Assembly: GCF_000473365.1 (NCBI RefSeq)
Contig: NZ_KI421517.1
Span: 3,366,634 to 3,430,633, forward strand
Reading direction: 5' to 3'
DNA: 64,000 nt
From: Adhaeribacter aquaticus DSM 16391
GTDB lineage: Bacteria > Bacteroidota > Bacteroidia > Cytophagales > Hymenobacteraceae
The number at the start of each line of letters is the position of its first letter. Position 1 is the first letter of the stretch. The notes beneath the pieces are model-generated. The model saw only the letters and a program-made list of their open reading frames with translations, was not told where the DNA came from and searched no databases. This document shows, piece by piece, positions 54,901 through 63,884 of this stretch. The position numbers and the translations under genes are program-made.

Positions 54901-55120
54901 CGGGTTAATTCCCCTTTTATTTGCCTCAGGAGCTGGCGCGGTAGGTAACAAAACCATTGGCGCCGCGGCAGCCGGCGGTATGTTCTTTGGTACTGTATTC
55001 GGAGTAGTCATTATTCCTGGGTTATATGTGGTATTTGCCACCATTGCCGAAAAATACAGGATTCAGGAGGAGGCAGAAGAAGTATCCTTAACAGAAGAAA
55101 TCAAACATGTATCTCATTAG
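51950..55120 (+). CDS. RND multidrug efflux transporter (AcrB/HAE1 type)
   Basis: A 1056-aa proton-driven exporter with twelve membrane helices and two large periplasmic loops. The essential Asp pair in helix 4 is within LAIGIVIDDSIVVVE (near 405). Further marks are the N-terminal FPSIAPPEVNVTIEF and AILIVEYANLKQQEGRTP in helix 10. It exports amphiphilic compounds, antibiotics or dyes; the exact range is not predictable. Its 3' end overlaps the next gene by 14 bases. Confidence 0.95.
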   Translation: MIAKFIHRPVLSMVISTIIVLLGILSLLKLPMTQFPSIAPPEVNVTIEFTGANAETVTKAALVPLERAINGVPGMKYMSSKAGNDGVGVVQVIFESGTDPDVASVNVQNRVSAVMGELPAEVIKTGVKIAKEEHAMLLYVNIFSTDSKLEEKFLYNFADINVLSELKRIEGVGLADILGAKEYAMRIWLKPDKMLAYEISTNDIVDALQKQNVEAAPGKVGESSDKTAQTLQYVIKYTGRYNTEEQYANIPIKTNEGGEILRIKDVADVEFGTTYFDVEAKLNGKPAAALVLKQLPGSNAREVIAKVKERMAELKESVFLQGMDYEVSYDISRFLDASVHEVIRTLIEAFLLVSLVVFLFLQDFRSTLIPAISVPVSLIGTFFFMNLLGFSLNLITLFALVLAIGIVIDDSIVVVEAVHAKMESGKYGPRKATEMAMKEIGGAIMAITLVMSAVFIPASFMTGPVGIFYKQFSLTMAIAIVLSGIGALTLTPALCALFLKNSHQHAPKQNLLTRFFRGFNHWYHNLETKYQRLLRLIINRKIITFSMLLIFCAGTGLISRILPVGFIPNEDQGMFYASITTPAGSTLERTKAVVNEIQRSCNGIEAIESVSTLAGTNILSDGTGATYGTVLINLKSWDQREESVDEVIERLSAKTRHIKDASIEFFPPSAVPGYGNSSGIELRLLDKSRTDDNKKMETVTKEFLKDLEERPELASAFTIFDASFPQYLLRLDEDKAAQKGISVENAMGTLQTMLGSEYATNFIKYGQMYKVMVQSLPEYRANPEDLLKLYVKNDNGEMVPLSAFVTLERTNGVDQVTRYNMFPSAEVNSQIAEGFSSSSAIKAIQEVAKEKLPKGYAIDWAGITRDEVLSGNQTIYTFIICLLFVYLLLSAQYESYLLPLPVILSLPTGVFGAFFFLQLLGLENNIYGQIALVMLIGLLGKNAILIVEYANLKQQEGRTPFQAAVAGATARLRPILMTSFAFIAGLIPLLFASGAGAVGNKTIGAAAAGGMFFGTVFGVVIIPGLYVVFATIAEKYRIQEEAEEVSLTEEIKHVSH

Positions 55121-56546
55121 ATATTCAAGTACCATATTTCTCTTTTTACTAATGTTGCTTGGCGGCTGTAAGCCCTGGCAAAAATTAGAAACAGCAACTC
55201 GTACTTTTATAAGGCCTTTACCAGCCACTTTCCCAGCTTCTTCTGACACTGCGAATGTAGCCCATGTTACCTGGAAAGAAATCATTAAGGATAAAGGTCT
55301 GGCGGCACTGATAGATACAGCTGTTCAGAATAACTGGAATTTGGCTATTGCTTTGCAACGGATTAAAGCTGCCCAATCGGATATTTTTTTTAGCCAGGGA
55401 GTTCTTCGTCCTAAAGTAAATGGTTTAGTAAGTAGTAACCTGAGAAGGTTCGGGTTATACACCATGGATGGAGCCGGTAATAAAACCACGGAAATTTATA
55501 ATGATAGGATAATCCCGGAAGACCTGCCCAATTATTTTGCAGGACTACAAGCCAGCTGGGAAGTGGATATTTGGGGAAAACTGCAAAACCAAAAGAAAGC
55601 AGCTACTGCCCGGTATCTGGCCAGTATAGAAGGAAAGAATTTTATTACTACTAACCTGATTGCCGAGATAGCCAATGCTTATTATGATTTGGTAGCCCTG
55701 GATAATATGTTATTGATCACCGAGGAAACTATTAGCCTGCAGGAACAAGCTTTGGAAATGATTAAAGCTCAGAAAGCGGCGGCGGCGGCCAATGAATTAG
55801 CAGTAAAACAATTTGAAACCCACCTCCATAATTTAAAAGGTTCGCGGCTGGAAATTTTACAGGAAATTAGCTTAAATGAGAACCGCATAAATTTTTTGCT
55901 GGGCCGGTATCCGCAACCAATTTTACGGGATAAAACCATCATTAACCAAGAGCAACCTATAAAGGTAAACATAGGTTTACCAAGTGCTTTACTGCAGAAC
56001 CGGCCGGATATCAAACAGGCAGAATACGAGCTGATCGCAAGTAAAGCGGATGTGCAAGCGGCTAAGGCGATGTTTTTTCCTACTCTAAATCTGAATGGTT
56101 CGGTGGGTTTTCAGGCTTTTAAAACAAGTTTAATGTTTCAAAGTCCGGAGTCATTTGCTTATGGGTTGTTCGGGGATCTGCTTTTTCCTTTCCTGAACAG
56201 AAGCGCTATTAAAGCGAGTTTTATTAAGGCTAATACCAACCAGATTGGTGCTTTGTATAATTACCAACGGGTTATTTTAACGGGCTACCTGGAAGTTTAT
56301 AACCAAATGCTGGTGCTCAAAAATCTACAGGAAATTTATGAAGAAAAAAGCAGGGAAGTAAACGCTGTTAATGAATCCACTGCTATATCCACGGAACTGT
56401 TTAAGCGAGGCCGGGCGAATTATTTAGAGGTATTGATTACCCAGCAAAAAGCAGTACAAGCAAAAATAGATCTGGTTTCAACTAAAAAAAGACAGTTTCA
56501 AACAACCATCAATCTTTACCGGGCTTTAGGCGGAGGTTGGCGGTAG
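55107..56546 (+). CDS. TolC/OprM-like outer-membrane efflux lipoprotein
   Basis: A 479-aa outer-membrane factor of the NodT group. A signal with lipobox LLMLLGGC (Cys near 21) is followed by two OEP repeats with TAVQNNWNLAIALQRIKAAQ and LPSALLQNRPDIKQAEYELIASKA. It forms the trimeric exit duct of the pump. The start overlaps the pump gene by 14 bases, and a long hairpin ends the operon. Confidence 0.93.
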   Translation: MYLIRYSSTIFLFLLMLLGGCKPWQKLETATRTFIRPLPATFPASSDTANVAHVTWKEIIKDKGLAALIDTAVQNNWNLAIALQRIKAAQSDIFFSQGVLRPKVNGLVSSNLRRFGLYTMDGAGNKTTEIYNDRIIPEDLPNYFAGLQASWEVDIWGKLQNQKKAATARYLASIEGKNFITTNLIAEIANAYYDLVALDNMLLITEETISLQEQALEMIKAQKAAAAANELAVKQFETHLHNLKGSRLEILQEISLNENRINFLLGRYPQPILRDKTIINQEQPIKVNIGLPSALLQNRPDIKQAEYELIASKADVQAAKAMFFPTLNLNGSVGFQAFKTSLMFQSPESFAYGLFGDLLFPFLNRSAIKASFIKANTNQIGALYNYQRVILTGYLEVYNQMLVLKNLQEIYEEKSREVNAVNESTAISTELFKRGRANYLEVLITQQKAVQAKIDLVSTKKRQFQTTINLYRALGGGWR

Positions 56547-56562
56547 GTAATAATATTGCCAA

Positions 56563-56628
56563 AATTTAATTCAGGAGAAGAACCTAACGCTATCTAGGTC
56601 TTTCTCCTGAATTAAATTATATTTTTTT
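56563..56628 (+). terminator. terminator of the RND efflux operon
   Basis: A 17-bp perfect inverted repeat (56563-56579 with 56602-56618, core ttcaggagaa) has an inner acct/aggt pair and is followed by seven T at 56622-56628. Confidence 0.88.
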
Positions 56629-56776
56629 GCAGGTCCTGAATTTGTATTTTCCTAAAATATTCTCAATGTTATCAGGTAATTCAAAGAGCCAGTTCCCATC
56701 CTTAGTTTTTGAAAACTTTAAGCACTTTTCATCCTTATATGCTGTATAAAGCAGTACCCATAGAAAGCGCAAACGC

Positions 56777-58051
56777 ATGGAAATAATTGTAATTTTTCTT
56801 TTAACCCTTCTAAACGGGTTCTTTGCTCTATCCGAAATATCCATTATATCGGTAAGGAAAAACAGGATTGAACAAAAAGCCCAGCAAGGCAATAAAAATG
56901 CCCAAAAACTTTTACAGCTCATTCAGGAACCAGAAGATTTTCTATCGGCGGTTCAGGTAGGCATTACTTTAATTGGAATTGTATCGGGTGCTTACGGCGG
57001 GGCAGCTTTGTCTGATGATATGCAAATTTTGTTAAATAATGTACCCTTGCTCGCACCTTACGCCGATACACTGGCCATTATTATTGTTATTGGCTCTATT
57101 ACCTATTTCTCCATCGTCATCGGTGAACTCATTCCCAAAACCCTGGCAATGGGCCATGCCGAAAGTATAGCGCTTGGGGTGGCACCCGTTATTAAAACTT
57201 TTACCAAGCTAACTATGCCCATTGTAAAAGTACTTTCGGTTTCTACCCAAGCAGTTATTAAGCTTTTGGGCATTAAAGAAACAGCAGAAGAAAAGATCTC
57301 AGAAGAGGAGTTGCGACAAATCATTAAAACAGCTGGTAAACAAGGTGTATTACGACGAGATGAAACGGAATTGCACCAAAATATATTCCATTTCTCTGGT
57401 CAGAGGGCCAAGAGCCTGATGACCCACCGTTTAGATACCGAGTGGATTGATTTAAATGAACCTTTTGGTTCTATAAAGGAAAAGATCCGAATTAGTGCTC
57501 ATTCTAAATTTCCGGTTTCCGATGGTGAGTTCAACAATGTTATAGGTGTTTTATCTACCAAAGATTTTTATGAAAATATGATAGAGCAGCAAAAATCTTT
57601 GCTTGAACTGATCAAAAGGCCAATTTTCATTTCCGAAACCATGTTTGCACGCGATGTTTTAGCTTTATTCCGGAAACATAAACAATATTTGGGCATTGTG
57701 GTGGATGAATTTGGGTCAGCTGAAGGCATTATTACCTTACATGATATTTTAGAAGCAATTGTGGGAGATATTCCGGATGTAGATGAGACTGATGAACCCG
57801 AAATAATAAAACGCGAAGACAATTCATATTTGGTTAACGGAAGTATTTTGATTCGGGAATTAAATGAAGCGTTAAAAAAAGACTTGATACCAAAATCTTC
57901 CGAATATACCACCTTAGCTGGGTTTGTGATTTTCTACTTAAGTCGCTTACCCGAAACCGGAGAAAAATTTGAATATAAAGAATACGAAATGGAAATAGTA
58001 GACCGGGATGGTAGTAAAATTGATAAAATAATAATCAAACCACCTGCCTAA
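56777..58051 (+). CDS. CNNM/HlyC-CorC-type transporter-associated protein
   Basis: A 424-aa inner-membrane protein of the hemolysin-C/CorC type. A DUF21 (CNNM) membrane domain (about 1-180, GFFALSEISIISVRKNRI, TLIGIVSGAYGG) is followed by two CBS domains (about 205-330) and a C-terminal CorC_HlyC domain. Members handle Mg2+, Co2+ or other divalent cations; the hemolysin name is historical. It is a single gene downstream of the efflux operon terminator. Confidence 0.9.
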   Translation: MEIIVIFLLTLLNGFFALSEISIISVRKNRIEQKAQQGNKNAQKLLQLIQEPEDFLSAVQVGITLIGIVSGAYGGAALSDDMQILLNNVPLLAPYADTLAIIIVIGSITYFSIVIGELIPKTLAMGHAESIALGVAPVIKTFTKLTMPIVKVLSVSTQAVIKLLGIKETAEEKISEEELRQIIKTAGKQGVLRRDETELHQNIFHFSGQRAKSLMTHRLDTEWIDLNEPFGSIKEKIRISAHSKFPVSDGEFNNVIGVLSTKDFYENMIEQQKSLLELIKRPIFISETMFARDVLALFRKHKQYLGIVVDEFGSAEGIITLHDILEAIVGDIPDVDETDEPEIIKREDNSYLVNGSILIRELNEALKKDLIPKSSEYTTLAGFVIFYLSRLPETGEKFEYKEYEMEIVDRDGSKIDKIIIKPPA

Positions 58052-58608
58052 ATACTCCCGAATGTGCTGGTATGGTTTTGTATCATTTTTTACGCAAAGA
58101 TTAAACGAGCCGACTGCCCTACGTTTAGGGGCATGGGCAATGTTTGGCAATTAGGTCAATGCCGGCATACAAATTGGTACTCTCTGACATGGGCAAATTC
58201 TAAGCGGAAGTTTGGTTTAGTCCGAAAGAAAACAAAGGAAAAATGGTCCGGGGATTTACCAGCACAGCAGCCTTAGAACCCTATTTAGACGAGATTACCC
58301 TTCCCTAATTCTTCACCTAACTCTTGCATCAAATTCTGCTTATTAGTCTTAAACTTTATAAAACCTTTTCAAGCATGCCCAACACTCCTGGTCTTTCCTC
58401 AACAAGTTGTTATGGAGTTTACCACAGGCTGGAATTCAATCCTGCCAATAAATGCCTGAATTAGGCTTGTGGACTAAATGGCTAGGCTAAATATTTTGTT
58501 CATTTAAATGACTTAAACGCTTTACATCTATTTTTTGCCATATCCGTAACTGTTGGTCTTGGCTTGTAAGATTATTTACTTGTATTATTGATCTAATCTC
58601 CTATCAGT
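58052..58608. other. gene-poor region with a possible hairpin
   Basis: A 557-bp region. It contains a tgccc...gggca hairpin about 60 bases after the CNNM gene. Short ORFs in several frames lack family signatures and overlap each other. No full promoter match was seen upstream of the histidine kinase gene. Confidence 0.4.
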
Positions 58609-59679
58609 ATGGATTTAGCTACGTTTAAATTTCTAGCCAACAACAGTAGGCAAGCAATTTTTGTCTATGAAACCGTGGCAAATAAGTTTTCTTATTTCAA
58701 CAGTACTTTTGAAGCTACTTTCAATTTAACCCTAGACGTACCTACTTCCCCGGAATCGCTCTTGCAATTAGTTCACCCAGAAGATAGGCAGTATGTGCTG
58801 GTCATGAGCAAGCTACTCATGAAAGGGGAAGAAAATAAAGACATTGAATTTAGAATAACCTTGCCCGAAAACAAGGAACAATGGGTTTGCCTGACACCCT
58901 TGTTATCAGAGGAAGGGGGCAAGCAAAAGATTATTGGGTACCTGGACGATATAACCGCCCACAAGAAGTACAACGACTACTTAAAGAAGTACGCCAACAA
59001 AAAAAACTCTATTCTGCATATTCTGGCTCATGACTTGGCAGAACCCATGGCCATAATTAACTCCCTTTCTGGTGTATTGTTGGATGATGTTAAAAGCTAC
59101 GGGAATGAAGAAGTAAACCAGGCATTGAACCTGATCGGGAAGACCAGTTCCAACGCGGTTTTGCTAATTAGGGATTTGATTTCGGCGGAATTTTTAGAAA
59201 CAGCCGAAGTCAACGTCATTAAAAGAAGAACCAATTTGGTTGACCGGCTAAAGGAAATAATGCAGCAATACCAGAAATCGGAAAAAGAAATTTCTAAAAC
59301 CTTCTATTTCTTACCTAACCAAAAGGAAATCTACGTCGAAATTGACGATATTAAACTATTACAGGCCATTAATAACCTTATTTCCAATGCTATTAAGTTC
59401 ACGCCAAAGAAGGGCGTGATAAGCGTTAGTTTGGAAGAAAAGGAAGAAACCGTTTTAATTAAAGTAGAAGACAACGGCATTGGCATACCCCAAAAATACC
59501 ACAATGTACTGTTTGATAAGTTTACGAAAGCCAGCAGACCGGGGCTTAACGGTGAGCCTTCCAATGGTCTGGGTATGTCCATAATCAAAATTATTGTGGA
59601 ATGGCATAATGGACAAATCTGGTTTGAAAGTGAAGAAAATAAGGGTACCACCTTTTTTATTGAACTTCCTAAAACTTAA
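58609..59679 (+). CDS. soluble PAS-domain sensor histidine kinase
   Basis: A 356-aa kinase without membrane segments. A PAS-like domain fills about 10-118 (LLQLVHPEDRQYV and IIGYLDDITAHKKYN). The phospho-acceptor His is H141 in HILAHDLAEPM. The ATPase domain (about 235-355) has NLISNAIKFTP (N box), VEDNGIGIP (G1) and GLGMSI (G2). No receptor domain is attached and no response regulator gene is nearby, so it is an orphan. It likely senses a cytosolic ligand or redox state. Confidence 0.92.
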   Translation: MDLATFKFLANNSRQAIFVYETVANKFSYFNSTFEATFNLTLDVPTSPESLLQLVHPEDRQYVLVMSKLLMKGEENKDIEFRITLPENKEQWVCLTPLLSEEGGKQKIIGYLDDITAHKKYNDYLKKYANKKNSILHILAHDLAEPMAIINSLSGVLLDDVKSYGNEEVNQALNLIGKTSSNAVLLIRDLISAEFLETAEVNVIKRRTNLVDRLKEIMQQYQKSEKEISKTFYFLPNQKEIYVEIDDIKLLQAINNLISNAIKFTPKKGVISVSLEEKEETVLIKVEDNGIGIPQKYHNVLFDKFTKASRPGLNGEPSNGLGMSIIKIIVEWHNGQIWFESEENKGTTFFIELPKT

Positions 59680-59711
59680 GTGCAGTTGATTTACTGGCTT
59701 ACGCGGTCTTA

Positions 59712-60128
59712 TTAACCCAATAACCACTCTTTTGCTTCGGTTTGGCTTAGAAATTCTTTTATTTGGAAATCAAATACTAACCCTTGGCTAATTTCATGGG
59801 CAAGATTTCGTACAAGTATTTCCCGTTCCGGATTATTGGTGGCTATTCGGGCTATTTTCTTTAAAGACGTTTTGGAAAGATTGTAAACCAGCTCCACTAT
59901 AGCTGCTTTAAATTCCCTCAGACCAGTTATTTGGAAATTTGGTTTTACTTGTGTTGAATTAATTACCAAATACTTAACGTTGTACTCCCTAATGTATTTT
60001 ACTAGCGTTTCTAATGTCTGAACTACTTCTGGCAGGGAATAATCTTCATGGTTAGGCCACTCTGCCAATAAAATATTGTTTGCCGGTTCGTACTCAAGTA
60101 CTTGTAATTTGTTCTTTAAAATTAACAT
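59712..60128 (-). CDS. STAS/SpoIIAA-like protein, paralogue 1
   Basis: A 138-aa protein. The ATG at 60128 was chosen because it aligns exactly with the start of the paralogue at 60624; an upstream ATG would add seven residues. The pattern is strand-helix-strand (LEYEPANNILLAEWP), a helix with LVKYIREY, the strand VKYLVIN and a terminal AEAKEWLL helix, resembling SpoIIAA-like STAS folds. No phosphorylatable Ser is obvious. It lies 33 bp from the end of an orphan histidine kinase, in convergent orientation. Confidence 0.72.
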   Translation of the reverse strand: MLILKNKLQVLEYEPANNILLAEWPNHEDYSLPEVVQTLETLVKYIREYNVKYLVINSTQVKPNFQITGLREFKAAIVELVYNLSKTSLKKIARIATNNPEREILVRNLAHEISQGLVFDFQIKEFLSQTEAKEWLLG

Positions 60129-60207
60129 TTTCAGGATATTACCAATCAAAGGTAAGTATTTACCTTAGGAAAATCCAGATTTTTAAGTTTGAATAAATTA
60201 TTGATTT

Positions 60208-60624
60208 TTAAGCTTTTAACCAAGCCATTGCTTCGGCTCTGGTATCGAAGTTTTTGCTTTGAATAGCAAATCCGGTCTGCTGTACTATTTCTGCCGCTAC
60301 TTTTTGTGTTTTTGTTTCCCTGTTCTTATCAAGGGCAACTACTCTGGCCGACTTTTGTAAGCGCGTTTTGTTTAAGTTAATCGCAAACTCCATAATAATT
60401 CTTTTGTATTCAGACGAATCTACTAATTCTGGGGAAGAAGTAGCTTTGCCCGCATCAATCAAAAGGCGTTTGACATCGTAATTCCGCACGTAGTCTACTA
60501 AAGTTTGCAAAGATCTTTCTACTTCGTGTAGTAAGTAGCTTTCAATTTGAGGCCAATCTACCGTAAGAATATCGGTAGTAGGCTCGTAATTTAGTACAAT
60601 AAAATTGTTCTGGTATAAGACCAT
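60208..60624 (-). CDS. STAS/SpoIIAA-like protein, paralogue 2
   Basis: A 138-aa protein, exactly the length of its downstream paralogue 79 bp away, with the same layout: LNYEPTTDILTVDWP, LQTLVDYVRNYDVKRLLID, KSARVVAL and a terminal AEAMAWLK helix. The two differ at most positions but share the motif skeleton, so they are an old tandem duplication. Family function is unknown; partner-switching or stress signalling is only a fold-based guess. Confidence 0.72.
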   Translation of the reverse strand: MVLYQNNFIVLNYEPTTDILTVDWPQIESYLLHEVERSLQTLVDYVRNYDVKRLLIDAGKATSSPELVDSSEYKRIIMEFAINLNKTRLQKSARVVALDKNRETKTQKVAAEIVQQTGFAIQSKNFDTRAEAMAWLKA

Positions 60625-60845
60625 TGTGGGATTAGGTATTGAGCCCTTAAAGATATAAAATATTTAGGAATTAACATTTGTGTAATAAGGCTTTAAATGC
60701 CTTGCCATATCGTTTATATGGCAGCTATTGGCATTCTTTCGGAAATTTAAACACGCCTTGAATCCTTAGTAAAACACTTGAAAACAGCTTATTTTTATTG
60801 TGTAAGGTTAGGTTCTACTGGGTTAGGACTTAAAACCAGTATTTA

Positions 60846-61058
60846 TTAGAGTTTACCACAATATTTAACGATAAAAGTACCAAGTTCAAACTTTGCAAAA
60901 GCTACCCGATAAGCTTCTGTAACGGACTGATAAGGCCCTAAAATCTGCCTTTCAAATAAAATGATGAAGGAATTTGGGTATTGGGCGCGGATAGCATCTT
61001 CATTAGTTAAATAATTTAAAAGAGCTGTATTAATGGTATTATTGTGAGCTAGCATCAT
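60846..61058 (-). CDS. small conserved-looking cytoplasmic protein
   Basis: A 70-aa protein. The C-terminal two thirds read as one compact unit: AQYPNSFIILFERQILGPYQ, SVTEAYRVAFAKFELG and TFIVKYCG, a pattern I associate with small DUF5678-like proteins. A second ATG directly follows the first and either could be used. The role is unknown. Confidence 0.5.
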   Translation of the reverse strand: MMLAHNNTINTALLNYLTNEDAIRAQYPNSFIILFERQILGPYQSVTEAYRVAFAKFELGTFIVKYCGKL

Positions 61059-61928
61059 TAAATAGCTAAAGGCTGCAAAAAGGAATATTCCTTTACTGCA
61101 AATCCAATTAATCTTACTAGCTATTGTACCTTCTAAAAGTTATAGAAAATAAAAGGCGGGTTTAATAAATAGATTTTATTTAATAGTACACTTTTTTGAG
61201 GTTATAGGTTCATAATTTTATAATAGACAACCGTTTCGCGGTGCTAAAAGAAGTTGATTGCCTGGTAGTTTAAACGGTTTCCCGAAGCGTTTAGAACTCC
61301 TTCAAGGGCATTTTTTCAGAAATGCTTAACACGTTTCCCCCTTTGCAAGACACCTTAAATTTAGCTTATAAACAGTTTTAACACATATCAACTACAAATG
61401 GCATGGTAGACAACTCCAAAACCCTTTTAAGTAATGATAAACAGGTGTTTAGCCAGCTTTTTAAAGCTTAGTTTTATGGGTTTAAATGGCAGGTTCTATT
61501 ATTTTACCTGTTTCAAGGTATCTGAAACCTGTTCCCTGATAAATTGCTTTTGAGTCTAATCCACATTGGCATTTAGCTTTAATAAGGTTACCCATTTAAT
61601 TGAATAGTTACTTTGGTTTTGCATTCTTACTATACAATTATCAAAACAGGGGTGGCGAGGACTAGTTGTTTAAAATACAAATACTCCTTATTAATCCCTT
61701 CAAGGTATTAATCTCTTCATGGCAAAGGCCTTTTTATAGGCAAATCACCACTTGTATCTTTTATAAGAAAAAATAGAGTCTGCAATTCAAAATTCGTTTT
61801 GTTTGGTAAATCAAGTATTCCTGCCATAATCAGCAGCGGGAATTACGAAGTAAAATAATAAATGATATAAAAATTATTTAATTCTTTATTCCTGCGTATG
61901 TAATAATATAAAATATAATTTTAAAAAT
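61059..61928. other. 870-bp region without recognised genes
   Basis: AT-rich DNA with scattered stops in all frames. No terminator, tRNA or repeat was identified. It may hold small RNAs, but nothing in the sequence supports one specifically. Confidence 0.4.
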
Positions 61929-62216
61929 ATGAGACTCCTCCAGAAATTGTTTAGCCGAAGAAAAGAACTTGACTTTACTCAAAAGAAAGAAACTTTCTTG
62001 GTTTCATTACTTGCAATAGAAGAGAAATACTTTTTGTATTTTAAAGAGAAATCTCAAGAGCTATCCCTGCAAACTCCTGACCGGATTCAAAATTACTATT
62101 CCTTATGCCACGAATTTGAGTATGTTAGATTTGACTATAAATCAAATGCTAATTTGCCCACAAACATTCGCCAAGAATGCGATGCGGCTTACCAAAAGGT
62201 TTGGGGAAACAACTAG
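61929..62216 (+). CDS. small unknown protein
   Basis: A 95-aa charged, mostly helical protein without signal peptide. Basic start RLLQKLFSRRKELDF, then KYFLYFKEKSQELS and CHEFEYVRFDYK. No family is recognised. The coding frame is isolated between two AT-rich gaps, and its composition is consistent with a real gene. Confidence 0.5.
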   Translation: MRLLQKLFSRRKELDFTQKKETFLVSLLAIEEKYFLYFKEKSQELSLQTPDRIQNYYSLCHEFEYVRFDYKSNANLPTNIRQECDAAYQKVWGNN

Positions 62217-62460
62217 CCTTCCTTATTCACCTTAATTAAACCTTATTTTTATTTCTTTACTTTATCGTGGACACTTAAAAAGTAATAAAATTTCATTTTA
62301 AAGAGCTAGCATTATTTTCTTAGGTACTTCTGATTAGAATTAAAACTGGTCTATCTAAATTACAAGGTAACTTACTTTTTCTCCACTCCCCGCTATCCTG
62401 GCAAGGTCGTTTATGTGCTTTAATTAATTTATAATCTCTTTATTTTTTTCCGTAAAAATC

Positions 62461-62841
62461 ATGCAATCCTTAAAATTAGTTCTTAATCCTTTTGCTCCCA
62501 ATTATCAGCAGTTAGGCGATTTGTCAGTGATGGTGCATGCGCCTTATATAAATTCTGGTATGACAATACAAGGAGCCCCAAAATTGGGAGATGTGCTATT
62601 AGACGCCGCTCATCCGGAGGCCCATATCCGGCGGGTTTTAGTTTCTTTTATGGAGGCTAATACACCAGAATATGCATTTGATTTGGAACAGGATAATTCA
62701 CATACAATATGTATCAAGAATCAATATTATGAGGTTACACTAAAAGATATTGGTGAAGAAGAAATACCCCAAATTAAATCCCGGAAATTTCTATATTTTA
62801 TGTTTGATATAGAAAAAGTTGCTCCCCCATCAATGAATTAA
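62461..62841 (+). CDS. small unknown protein
   Basis: A 126-aa cytoplasmic protein. The sequence has a mixed alpha/beta pattern (LKLVLNPFAPNYQQLGDLSV, LVSFMEANTPEYAFDLE, KSRKFLYFMFDIEKVAPP). No family is recognised. The start at 62461 is the first ATG after an in-frame stop region. Confidence 0.55.
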   Translation: MQSLKLVLNPFAPNYQQLGDLSVMVHAPYINSGMTIQGAPKLGDVLLDAAHPEAHIRRVLVSFMEANTPEYAFDLEQDNSHTICIKNQYYEVTLKDIGEEEIPQIKSRKFLYFMFDIEKVAPPSMN

Positions 62842-62892
62842 TTCATTCAACCCCACGTCATTTCAACAATTAAAATTATTTATAAAACTAAT

Positions 62893-63255
62893 ATGAAAGC
62901 CAAGGCCTATTTTTTATCAATTATTTTGGGAGCAATCCTACTTCTAAGTACAACCTCTTTTGCCCAGACCATTGATTCTGCTCAAGCTAAAACTGCAGCA
63001 AAAACTCTACAGGAAAATGAAGATAAACAACGACTGAACGAAGCCGTTGATTTAAGAAGAAGTACCAAAACGGAAGCAAAGACAGCTAGAGCTAATGCCA
63101 GAGAAGCCGATCGGATTGAAGATGATGCTGCTGATGCCGCCAAACAAGCTAAGCTAGCGGCCCGAACAGAAGCCAGGGCACAGAGAACTCGCCATAATGC
63201 TGATAAACAAGCAAAAAAAGCAGAACGAGCCAGTAACAAATCTAATAATAATTAA
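62893..63255 (+). CDS. exported Ala/Lys/Arg-rich coiled protein
   Basis: A 120-aa protein with a Sec signal (AYFLSIILGAILLLSTTSFA). The mature part is almost entirely Ala, Lys, Arg, Glu and Asp, such as TKTEAKTARANAREADRIED and AKQAKLAARTEARAQRTRH, predicting one long charged helix. No family is recognised. It is followed by a hairpin terminator. Confidence 0.65.
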   Translation: MKAKAYFLSIILGAILLLSTTSFAQTIDSAQAKTAAKTLQENEDKQRLNEAVDLRRSTKTEAKTARANAREADRIEDDAADAAKQAKLAARTEARAQRTRHNADKQAKKAERASNKSNNN

Positions 63256-63297
63256 TTCTTTACTTACCAGTAATAATTAAAATAAAACTATGAGCCG

Positions 63298-63321
63298 ATA
63301 GCCCCGTAAAGGGGCTATTTT
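63298..63321 (+). terminator. terminator after the Ala/Lys-rich protein gene
   Basis: The stem atagcccc (63298-63305) / ggggctat (63311-63318) is followed by T residues, 43 bases past the stop. Confidence 0.75.
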
Positions 63322-63358
63322 GCGTATCTATTTTAACCAGCTAAAAATTACCTGAAGT

Positions 63359-63541
63359 ATGAAGAATAATGCTAACAGCAAAAGGGAGCCAGAAAAGTCA
63401 AGGTCCGGCATTAGTATTCCTGCCGCCATCATAACTATTTTGGTGTTTATTTTCTTTCTGGCGTGGTACCTGTTTGCAGAAAAGAAAAGTACAGAAAGGC
63501 ATGCTGCTCCAAATCCTTCCTCACAAGTTGAGAACAAATAG
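63359..63541 (+). CDS. small single-span membrane protein
   Basis: A 60-aa protein. A basic N-terminus precedes one strong membrane helix (about 19-41, ISIPAAIITILVFIFFLAWY), then a polar tail. It has a start, a clear membrane helix and a stop, but no family is recognised. Confidence 0.45.
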   Translation: MKNNANSKREPEKSRSGISIPAAIITILVFIFFLAWYLFAEKKSTERHAAPNPSSQVENK

Positions 63542-63884
63542 TTTTATTTAAGTAATAGTTAAAACTACTCCTAAAAAAAAGCACGTAGGTAAGCGATAGG
63601 TAAGAATTGCAAAAGTTTGAAATACAAGTTTTCCTGATTTGCACTTTATATATAATGATTTGATAAGGCTTTTATTGAGGTCTAATAATATTTTAGGGGA
63701 ATAAGGTAAGCCTGTAATTATATTGGCGAGGCAAAAAATGTTGGTTTTCACGCTCTTGTTTGGGTAACCTTGTACTTTAGATTGTTGCGTATATTACCAT
63801 CTCCAATTCCAGGTTTTGCTATTTCATTTAAGTGTTTTTTAGGAGAATAGTTTTTTGTTGATAACACTATCCTTGTTTTTGAAA
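63542..63884. other. intergenic region near the right edge
   Basis: A 343-bp AT-rich region with no recognised feature. An antisense ORF here lacks supporting signals. Confidence 0.4.

Noticed and set aside
58064-58276. 70-codon ORF after the CNNM gene
   Set aside because: No signature, a competing frame of similar quality, and a composition unlike the neighbouring genes. A transposase remnant was considered but nothing supports it.
61484-61498. Shared 14-base string with 49626-49639 (aaatggcaggttct)
   Set aside because: Too short to claim a repeat family; flanks differ completely.
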